This document shows, piece after piece, positions 50,907 through 56,425 of a stretch of 56,425 nucleotides of DNA. The stretch comes from Bacteroidales bacterium. GTDB taxonomy: Bacteria; Bacteroidota; Bacteroidia; Bacteroidales; UBA7960. Positions within the stretch are counted from its first letter, which is position 1; every line of letters starts with the position of its first letter. The notes under the pieces were generated by a model. The model was not told the DNA's origin and ran no database searches. It saw only the letters and a program-made list of their open reading frames with translations. The position numbers were made by a program, and so were the translations under genes. The stretch lies in assembly GCA_007131245.1 (NCBI GenBank), contig SLQX01000213.1:1-56425 (forward strand), given 5' to 3'.

Positions 50907-51232
50907 ATGGACATATCAGAGCTTGAAAAGCTAACATCAACCCATCCTGCTGTTATCCTCTACTTCTATGACGAAAAATGTGGAGTATGCAGGGTATTGT
51001 GGCCGCAACTTGAGCACTTACTCAAAAGCCGGTTTCCACGCATCAAACTGGTTCAAGAGCAGGCACCCAAAACCCTAAGCTTGCCGGTCAGTTACAAATG
51101 CTTACCATACCAGGTATTTTGTTGTTTTTAGAAGGTAAAGAATACTACCCGACCAATGGTAGATTGCCATGCACAAACTTGAGGCAAAAATTGAAAGGCT
51201 TTATGGAATACTTTTTAGATAATAAAACATAA
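50907..51232 (+). pseudogene. Thioredoxin-like gene interrupted by a frameshift
   Basis: From ATG 50907 the first frame reads MDISELEKLTSTHPAVILYFYDEKCGVCRVLWPQ (active site CGVC, 25-28) and runs on to SRFPRIKLVQEQA. It then turns to non-family sequence and stops at 51131. From about 51068 the -1 frame continues the family: QNPKLAGQLQMLTIPGILLFLEGKEYY, including the cis-proline TIPG, and stops at 51230-51232. The break is near the CCCAAAACCC run at 51066-51075. A single lost base explains it. The joined product would be about 108 aa, normal for thioredoxin. It is a broken gene, a base-calling error, or less likely a recoded gene. Confidence 0.75.
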
Positions 51233-51491
51233 ACACCAAAATACCAGACACATAAACCAAGTCCCACCATTTCATCTCACTACCCATATTCAACGTCCCC
51301 AGTCCGTTAAATGCGTTCAATAAAGTCGCTTTTTTATAAAAATGACTATAACTTATCTTATGTTTATATTAAGCAGATACTTTCTTGTTTCCTTTTTTGC
51401 ATTTTATCCTTACTTTTTTGCAGGTAAAAAGAAACATTTGTTGCTGATATTTGTGATGAATCAAACATATTATTCATTAAACATCAAAATT

Positions 51492-52163
51492 ATGAAAACG
51501 AATAACAAAAAATTGGCCTTTATGGCGACAGGGCTGATGATATCTGTATTCATCTTTGCTGCATGTTCGTCTGAAAAGATGGAAGAACTGGAAGCAGATG
51601 CAAATAAGAGCAAAACAGCAGTTATGCTTACCGAGGAATTTGATCTAAAAGCAGGCAATACTGTTCAAAACCAAATCCTGGCAGAGATTAGAAAAGCAAC
51701 TGCAAGGTACCACAGGTTTGATGCCGCCGTGCAAGATGGTTATGCGTTGGATCCCCACTGTGTTGAACATCCCGAATTTGGAGGAATGGGATTTCATGCA
51801 ATACACTATGACAGAATCGGCCCCTTTGTGAATCCATCAGAACCTGGTGTTTTGGTATATGAACCTTCCCAAAACGGAAAACTAAAACTGGTAGCTGCTG
51901 AATTTCTTGTTCCTGCAGAGCCCTGGGACTCCATGAACCAAGGCCCACCCATGCTGGGAGAAATAGAATTCGATGATCACCGGGAAATCATTTATGTAGA
52001 AAATGAGCATGGCGAACTTGTTCCTGTTAATGCCAAAGGAGGCCCTCCATTTCCACATTACCAGATTCATGTATGGGTATGGAAGAACAATCCAAACGGC
52101 ATTTACTCGCCCTTCAATCCCAATGTCAGCTGTGAATACGCTGGTTTTGTGAATATTAATTAA
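51492..52163 (+). CDS. Lipoprotein with conserved GGMGFHAIHYDR motif, unknown function
   Basis: The frame opens upstream at 51342, but the ATG at 51492 starts a lipoprotein signal with lipobox FIFAAC, giving 223 aa. A short acidic spacer is followed by a helical IRKATARYHRFDAAVQDGY, then CVEHPEFGGMGFHAIHYDRIGPF, VLVYEPSQNGKLKLVAAEFLVPAEPW and a C-terminal PHYQIHVWVWKNNPNGIYSPFNPNVSC. I recall similar uncharacterised proteins in several phyla. The histidines and acidic residues suggest a metal site, but this is unproven. It lies alone between the thioredoxin remnant and the AraC gene. Confidence 0.75.
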   Translation: MKTNNKKLAFMATGLMISVFIFAACSSEKMEELEADANKSKTAVMLTEEFDLKAGNTVQNQILAEIRKATARYHRFDAAVQDGYALDPHCVEHPEFGGMGFHAIHYDRIGPFVNPSEPGVLVYEPSQNGKLKLVAAEFLVPAEPWDSMNQGPPMLGEIEFDDHREIIYVENEHGELVPVNAKGGPPFPHYQIHVWVWKNNPNGIYSPFNPNVSCEYAGFVNIN

Positions 52164-52396
52164 CTTATTAACGGGGTTGAATTTCAAAATATATAATATA
52201 GCCCTGCAGGCTTAAACATGGAATCTTTTCCATAATTTCCGGGAGTTTGGGCCAGACAGTTCATCCTCCCGGATTTTTCATGCAAAAAAAATTGGTTTTA
52301 AAAGTTAAAAAACGTAATTTTAAACAACTGTTTATTTTCCCCGAACTTGGTTGATTAGATTCGGGAGATTAGGTGTATTCGTAAATAAACAAACCC

Positions 52397-53257
52397 ATGA
52401 ACACCCTCACATTAAACGAAAAAGAGAAAAATGCTACTAATACCGGACATCAGGGCAACTCCGGGTTCATCTGTGTGCAAAAACTTAATCGCAGACATAC
52501 CCAAATATGCAACCCGGAGAACTATCAAATCTTATGGTTAGAGAGCGGTGTAAAAAGCATGATAACGGAATTTGAAAAAGTTAAGTCCCTTCCCTATTCT
52601 ATTACATTTATTCATCCAGGCAAAGAGGTTAACCTGCAATTCAATTGTTTGCGTCCCAGGGGTTGGATATTACGACTCCCTTTGGGCTTTTTCAACCTAC
52701 ACTATTTTGGAGATCTTCATATTCAATATGCTGACCTAATGCTTTACTCTGGTGAAACCCCAAGTATTGTGTTAAGCCCGAAAATTGGGGAAAGGATCAA
52801 CTCACTTACAGAGATGATAGCCGAGGTGATGCAATCCAACCTACCCAACAGAGAGATTGCCGCACTGTCTCTTGTGAAAACCTTGCTTGTTTACTGTGAT
52901 AGCAGCTGTAACATACCTGTCAAAGCAAGTAGCAACAATCACTACTTGTCTATCGTAAGTAAGTTCAAACATCTTGTTTCACAAAAGCTCAACATCTATC
53001 ACCGGGTAACTGATTACGCACTATTGATGCACCTTTCACCAAGGTACCTCAACAACGTTGTAAAAGAAGTGATGGGTGTAAATGCCAAAAGTATAATAAG
53101 TGAGCAATTGATTTTTAAATCATGTCGCGACCTAAAATTTACCAACCTTTCCATCAAAGAAATAGCTATCCAATTGGGGTTTTCCGAACCGGAACATTTT
53201 AGCAACTTTTTCAAAAAAAAGATGGGTTGTTCGCCTATGACTTACCGGCAGAAATAA
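52397..53257 (+). CDS. AraC-family transcriptional regulator
   Basis: The protein has 286 aa. The N-terminal part (about 30-150) is a cupin-like ligand domain of the AraC type (QILWLESGVKSMI...ITFIHPGKEVNLQF). The C-terminal HTH_18 domain (about 195-286) has LMHLSPRYLNNVVKEVMGVNAKSIISEQLI and LSIKEIAIQLGFSEPEHFSNFFKKKMGCSPMTYRQK. The family usually activates neighbouring genes on ligand binding. The cupin gene 260 bases downstream is the nearest candidate target. Confidence 0.92.
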   Translation: MNTLTLNEKEKNATNTGHQGNSGFICVQKLNRRHTQICNPENYQILWLESGVKSMITEFEKVKSLPYSITFIHPGKEVNLQFNCLRPRGWILRLPLGFFNLHYFGDLHIQYADLMLYSGETPSIVLSPKIGERINSLTEMIAEVMQSNLPNREIAALSLVKTLLVYCDSSCNIPVKASSNNHYLSIVSKFKHLVSQKLNIYHRVTDYALLMHLSPRYLNNVVKEVMGVNAKSIISEQLIFKSCRDLKFTNLSIKEIAIQLGFSEPEHFSNFFKKKMGCSPMTYRQK

Positions 53258-53259
53258 AC

Positions 53260-53338
53260 CTCTTATAGGATAACCTGTGGACAACCTGAGTAAATCTTTT
53301 ATTGGGGTTCAAAGAATAATTTTTCTCTCTTATAGGAT
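53260..53338. repeat. Direct repeat CTCTTATAGGAT downstream of the AraC gene
   Basis: CTCTTATAGGAT occurs at 53260-53271 and 53327-53338, 67 bases apart, both in the AraC-cupin intergenic region. The spacing and location would suit an AraC-type regulator, but one exact pair of 12-mers may be chance. Confidence 0.45.
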
Positions 53339-53519
53339 GATTTTCGCATGGAAATCTTACTTTATTGCATTGATGTTTAACGATGTATATGCGAAATTTG
53401 TCATGAGTAAAGGTATATATACGGCGATAATGGGTTGTTTGGTAGCTTGGGTTACAAATACCTGTTTAAATTGATAATTCTTTGTGTTTATTGTAATAAA
53501 ATCCTAAAAGATTTGGCTT

Positions 53520-54056
53520 ATGAAAAGAAGTGATTTTTTAAAAAATATTGCCGCCACAGTGGCTGCAGGCACAATGCTGCCATTGATGGCACTGGCGTCA
53601 ATAAAAAGTATTTCTCCTGAAAATAGTGTAAAGATAGTACGGAAAGCACAGGGGCAAAAACTCAATGTTATCGGCGACCAGATGAGTGTAAAGCTTACCG
53701 GGAAAGATACAGGAGGGCAGTATGCTTTGGTGGAGCAATACAATGATCCCGGTGTGGGTATTCCTCCCCATGTGCATGAAAAGGAAGATGAAGTATTTAA
53801 GCTCATTGAGGGAGAAGTGGAGTTTTCCCTTGAAGGGAAAACCCATTTATTAAAAGCCGGAGATATGATTTATTGCCCCCGTGGTGTACCCCATACCTGG
53901 AAAGTAGTGGGTACACGAAAAGCCAAAGTAGACCTGGGATTCTTCCCTTCGGGAATGGAGGTGATGTTTGAAGAATTGGCCCAACTCCCCCAGGGGCCAC
54001 CCGATCTGGAGGTGGTAGCAAAAATTTGTGGTAGGTATGGAATAAGTTTTATTTAG
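53520..54056 (+). CDS. Cupin-domain protein with N-terminal export signal
   Basis: The protein has 178 aa. The N terminus, MKRSDFLKNIAATVAAGTMLPLMALAS, looks like a signal or substrate-binding-type leader. The cupin fold follows with metal ligands His84 and His86 (PPHVHEKEDEVF), Glu91, and His125 (GVPHTWK). Small cupins bind metal and act as dioxygenases, isomerases or sugar-binding proteins; the sequence does not decide. It is downstream of the AraC regulator on the same strand. Confidence 0.82.
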   Translation: MKRSDFLKNIAATVAAGTMLPLMALASIKSISPENSVKIVRKAQGQKLNVIGDQMSVKLTGKDTGGQYALVEQYNDPGVGIPPHVHEKEDEVFKLIEGEVEFSLEGKTHLLKAGDMIYCPRGVPHTWKVVGTRKAKVDLGFFPSGMEVMFEELAQLPQGPPDLEVVAKICGRYGISFI

Positions 54057-54124
54057 TGAGTGGGTTGATTGGTTCTTGTTGGTTATCCCAGCTCTTTGGA
54101 GGAAGGGGGTAACAACTCATCTTT

Positions 54125-54139
54125 TGAGCACAGTGCTCA
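54125..54139. repeat. Short palindrome TGAGCAC-A-GTGCTCA
   Basis: A perfect 7-bp inverted repeat with a one-base centre lies about 70 bases after the cupin stop, in a gene-free stretch. There is no T-run, so it is not a normal terminator; it could be an operator. Confidence 0.45.
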
Positions 54140-54333
54140 TGCAAGTTTCATTAGAAATGTGAAATTATGCAACAACCATAAAAGATTTCTTGGATTTATT
54201 GATTGGAGCATACTGTTAACAAGGGATAGGATACTTCTAAAACGCTGTTTGTCCTGCTAATAATCTTTGCCATATTGCTGGTCTATAAGGCATTATAATA
54301 AAAATTCCCTAAGAAGGATAATAAGAGAATTTG

Positions 54334-54522
54334 TCAATCAACCCTTTTAATAATCTCTGCTGAGCGGTGACCATAAGGAATGGCTGGCTCCTGCTCTTTC
54401 ACCTTTTGCCAGGCACGGGCAAAAATGATTTCATCAATATCACCCTTCTTGCAGGGTACTTCCACGATATACGTATCCTCCGCGTAGGTGGCAATCATGC
54501 ATTTTACAATGGCTTTTCCCAT
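54334..54522 (-). CDS. Small protein of unknown function (62 aa)
   Basis: The protein is MGKAIVKCMIATYAEDTY followed by IVEVPCKKGDIDEIIFARAWQKVKEQEPAIPYGHRSAEIIKRVD. Its mix of beta and amphipathic helix and its codon use look coding. No signal peptide; no family recognised. The ATG is embedded at the edge of a perfect inverted repeat, so initiation or transcription may be controlled there. No clear ribosome-binding site precedes it. It is transcribed alone, toward the cupin gene. Confidence 0.6.
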   Translation of the reverse strand: MGKAIVKCMIATYAEDTYIVEVPCKKGDIDEIIFARAWQKVKEQEPAIPYGHRSAEIIKRVD

Positions 54523-54552
54523 AATATTGTTTTTTGATTCATAACAATATTA
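54522..54552. repeat. Perfect 10-bp inverted repeat at the start of the 62-aa gene
   Basis: TAATATTGTT (54522-54531) and AACAATATTA (54543-54552) are exact complements around an 11-base spacer. The left arm touches the ATG (54522-54520, minus strand). As DNA it could be a repressor operator; as RNA it would form a stem just before the start codon. Confidence 0.65.
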
Positions 54553-54716
54553 CGAAAAATATTGCTTCCCCTTACGAATAAGTCAAAAAGACCGGTTTTG
54601 ATTTGTTTCGGACACAAAGTTGTAAAAGGCTACTAAGGGAGAGTACTACATCTTTTTAAGTTTGCTGTAAATTATAAACATCTAGGTGTGTGTTAATGGT
54701 ACTGTCATGGCTCGGT

Positions 54717-55538
54717 TCACATCATTACAAACGGCTCTTTGCGTTCTCTGGATGCTTGCCCAAGAACTCTTTTCATCATAAGCCTGACTATTGGATTTGC
54801 TTTTGAGATCCTTGCTTCTGATTTACAATTATTCACACAAGCCATGCATCCTATGCAGTTTTTCTTTCCATGGCGATTTAAATGTTCACCTGTTTCAGAT
54901 GAGAGAATACCTGTCGGACAAACCTCTGCACATCTTCCGCATTTTATACAAATTTTTCCTTTATATGTAGGTTTAAGGGCAGTATATTCTTTCGATTTGG
55001 AATGCTTGTCCCATTGAATTGGAATATCCTCAATGTTTAAAGGCTTAGAAGCCTGTAATACTTGAGCTCCAAACTCTCGTGCCTTTTCGATATCTGATTC
55101 ATCAGGACGGCCTATGGCAACAGGGACAACATCTGAATAGGAGTGCTGGCCAATAAATAGCCCCGCTGCTATCACATTAAAACCATTTTGTGAAAGCATT
55201 TCCACCATATTATAAAGGGCAGTTCCATAGTCACGGTTTCCGTATACAGCCACCGCAGTAGCTTTTTTACCGTGTCCGTGTAAAGCCCTTAGACATTCGA
55301 GTGCCAGAAGAGGTAATTTGCCGCAATACACCGGGGCACCTGCAATCAAATAGTCAATCTCATCCAACACAGTATCTGCATTGGCGATAATTTCTGACCG
55401 GGTATCCGGATAAGTGATATCAAGGATCAGCGGATCATCTGCTCCCATACCAGATGCTATAGCGTTACATATTTTTTTCGTTGTGTTTGTTGGGGAGAAA
55501 AAAAGAATCCCGATTCTGTTGTTTATTGCATGTTCCAT
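54717..55538 (-). CDS. EFR1-type flavodoxin/ferredoxin fusion protein
   Basis: The frame opens at a TTG at 55559, but the ATG at 55538 fits better (273 aa). The N-terminal flavodoxin-like domain has IGILFFSPTNTTKKICNAIASGM as the FMN phosphate loop and IAGAPVYCGKLP. The C-terminal part has two 4Fe-4S motifs, CIKCGRCAEVCPTG and CIGCMACVNNCK. The arrangement is the EFR1 family, soluble or weakly membrane-associated electron carriers, common in anaerobes. The electron donor and acceptor are not indicated by neighbours. Confidence 0.88.
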   Translation of the reverse strand: MEHAINNRIGILFFSPTNTTKKICNAIASGMGADDPLILDITYPDTRSEIIANADTVLDEIDYLIAGAPVYCGKLPLLALECLRALHGHGKKATAVAVYGNRDYGTALYNMVEMLSQNGFNVIAAGLFIGQHSYSDVVPVAIGRPDESDIEKAREFGAQVLQASKPLNIEDIPIQWDKHSKSKEYTALKPTYKGKICIKCGRCAEVCPTGILSSETGEHLNRHGKKNCIGCMACVNNCKSEARISKANPIVRLMMKRVLGQASRERKEPFVMM

Positions 55539-55627
55539 AGCTAAATGTATTGTGCCCAACTTTTAATCATCTGTAACAGCCTGAAGAGATACATTCGATT
55601 CACCCCCCCAATGCTGGATGTATATTG

Positions 55628-56062
55628 TTATCCCGGTGAGATTCCCGGAGTCAGAGGATGCGTTTGTTTGCCTACGAATACAAAAGAACCGTAAGCAATA
55701 GCCATAAATACGTGGATGCCAATAACAAACCACATCCAGAGGTTAATCTCAAGTCCGGTGAAAACTACGAGGGCCAGCTTCACCAGTACCATCCCGATGT
55801 ACAAGAGAAAGAACACGAGAAGGATAGGGTAACGGATCTCATCGACTGTTTTGTTTCGGGAACCAAATGCAATACCTGCTACTCCCAGGATCATAAGTCC
55901 GAAGTACCTCCAGCCAATGGTTCCCATGGAATCGGTGGGTACTGCAAGAAGGTTGCTCAGAAAGTCCGGAACCAACAGGAATGTCAGTCCGAAGCTGAGC
56001 CCAGCCAATGAATGGAACCACAAAAGCAGTTTTAGCTTATTGTTATTTTGTGTTTGTTTCAT
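55628..56062 (-). CDS. Four-helix membrane protein, unknown function
   Basis: The protein has 144 aa with four predicted membrane helices: LLWFHSLAGLSFGLTFLLVP, WRYFGLMILGVAGIAFGS, ILLVFFLLYIGMVLVKLALVVF and WMWFVIGIHVFMAIAYGSFVFV. The layout is like small DoxX/DUF4345-type proteins, but no family is certain. It precedes the flavodoxin/ferredoxin gene on the same strand with an 89-base gap (to its ATG). Confidence 0.7.
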   Translation of the reverse strand: MKQTQNNNKLKLLLWFHSLAGLSFGLTFLLVPDFLSNLLAVPTDSMGTIGWRYFGLMILGVAGIAFGSRNKTVDEIRYPILLVFFLLYIGMVLVKLALVVFTGLEINLWMWFVIGIHVFMAIAYGSFVFVGKQTHPLTPGISPG

Positions 56063-56153
56063 AATAAAATGTTTTAGTTGAATTTATTGTTTGCAAAAGT
56101 TCCCGGTATAGTTACAGTAGCTATTGTGTTTTTGGGCTTACTTTAAAATTCAA

Positions 56154-56425
56154 CTACTTTTTACCATACAGCGTAGTAATGGTTTTACTTGTACTGGCAG
56201 GCCATAAGGAAAGGTGGGTTTCACCATCAAATATTTGCCATTTTAAATCTATATTTTCATAGTCAGCTGTTTCAAGATGTGCTTTAAACTTTTCCATAAA
56301 TGGTAATATAAATCCTTCATTTTCACCAACACAAATAAACACTTTGGATGGCGGTATATCCCAGGTTTTATTATTAGTGAATTGAAGAACTGCCTGGTTT
56401 AATACTTTCCCATTGTCCCACCAAA
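56154..56425 (-). CDS. Alpha/beta-hydrolase esterase, partial (cut by right edge)
   Basis: Only the C-terminal part is in the window; the frame stays open to the last base, and the apparent start at 56342 is an internal GTG. The visible sequence reads WWDNGKVLNQAVLQF, then KVFICVGENEG, FMEKFKAHLETADYENIDLKWQIFDGETHLSLWPAS. This matches the end of IroE/Fes-like esterases, with the catalytic His in GETH. Members hydrolyse siderophores or other esters; the substrate here is unknown. Confidence 0.75.
   Translation of the reverse strand, partial: WWDNGKVLNQAVLQFTNNKTWDIPPSKVFICVGENEGFILPFMEKFKAHLETADYENIDLKWQIFDGETHLSLWPASTSKTITTLYGKK

Noticed and set aside
51063-51080. Programmed -1 frameshifting in the thioredoxin gene
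   Set aside because: The CCCAAAACCC run is not in the frame needed for a standard slippery heptamer, and no downstream pseudoknot is evident; mutation or sequencing error is simpler.
53277-53474. A 65-codon frame between the AraC and cupin genes
   Set aside because: It starts just after the AraC stop and has a hydrophobic, atypical composition with no domain; more likely intergenic.
54069-54260. A 63-codon frame after the cupin gene
   Set aside because: The translation is low-information and lies over a palindrome; no homology is recognisable.

Overview
The window looks like chromosomal DNA from a member of the Bacteroidota, most likely a marine or saline Bacteroidales/Marinilabiliales relative (the rank is inference). 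Supporting signs are: C-terminal type IX secretion (T9SS) sorting domains (5197-7776, 48424-50586); two TonB-dependent receptors with N-terminal carboxypeptidase-regulatory-like domains; a DUF4249 lipoprotein; multi-PAS hybrid histidine kinases; weak Shine-Dalgarno sequences; and promoter -7 elements of the Bacteroidota type TAnnTTTG. I saw no rRNA, tRNA, CRISPR array, insertion sequence or prophage gene.

Layout. 1-10.3 kb is a signalling and surface region: the tail of a protein ending in an intact HPt domain, a 1570-aa hybrid kinase with a periplasmic ABC-type binding domain and five PAS domains, a secreted TIM-barrel glycoside-hydrolase-like protein, and a soluble hybrid kinase with an NTF2/SnoaL-like sensor. 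10.3-16.9 kb is mostly housekeeping: an orphan ParA ATPase, a flavin-binding PPOX protein, the leftward run hpt-adk-obg-PAP2 phosphatase, a YfcE-type phosphoesterase and a YVTN beta-propeller lipoprotein.

17.4-28.0 kb holds a complete protoheme pathway, from glutamyl-tRNA to heme, in the order hemA-hemC-hemD-hemB-hemL-hemE-hemN-hemY-hemH. Promoter-like elements split it into about four transcription units (ACDB, LE, N, YH). It pairs the anaerobic radical-SAM HemN with the FAD-dependent HemY.

28-36.9 kb carries an unknown lipoprotein, a DoxX protein, a leftward metal-handling operon (cysteine-rich HYC_CC_PP-type protein, a CxxC HMA protein, a small HMA-fold protein whose second cysteine is serine, and a TonB receptor), then a second TonB receptor with its DUF4249 lipoprotein. 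37-48 kb holds an iron alcohol dehydrogenase, an SRAP DNA-crosslink protein, an MFS permease, endonuclease IV, two further transporters, RsmE, a DUF4159 protein, an alpha/beta hydrolase, and a DUF2089 + YIP1-like pair. 48.4-56.4 kb is more accessory: a T9SS adhesin-like protein with an internal 264-aa duplication, a frameshifted thioredoxin, a GGMG-motif lipoprotein, an AraC regulator, a cupin, a 62-aa protein preceded by a perfect inverted repeat, an EFR1-type flavodoxin/ferredoxin, a four-helix membrane protein and an esterase cut by the right edge.

No single stretch is clearly a new system. The points most worth a second look are the metal operon with its CxxS HMA protein, the degenerate HPt domain beside an intact one, the thioredoxin frameshift, the inverted repeat on the 62-aa gene, and the promoter partitioning of the heme cluster.
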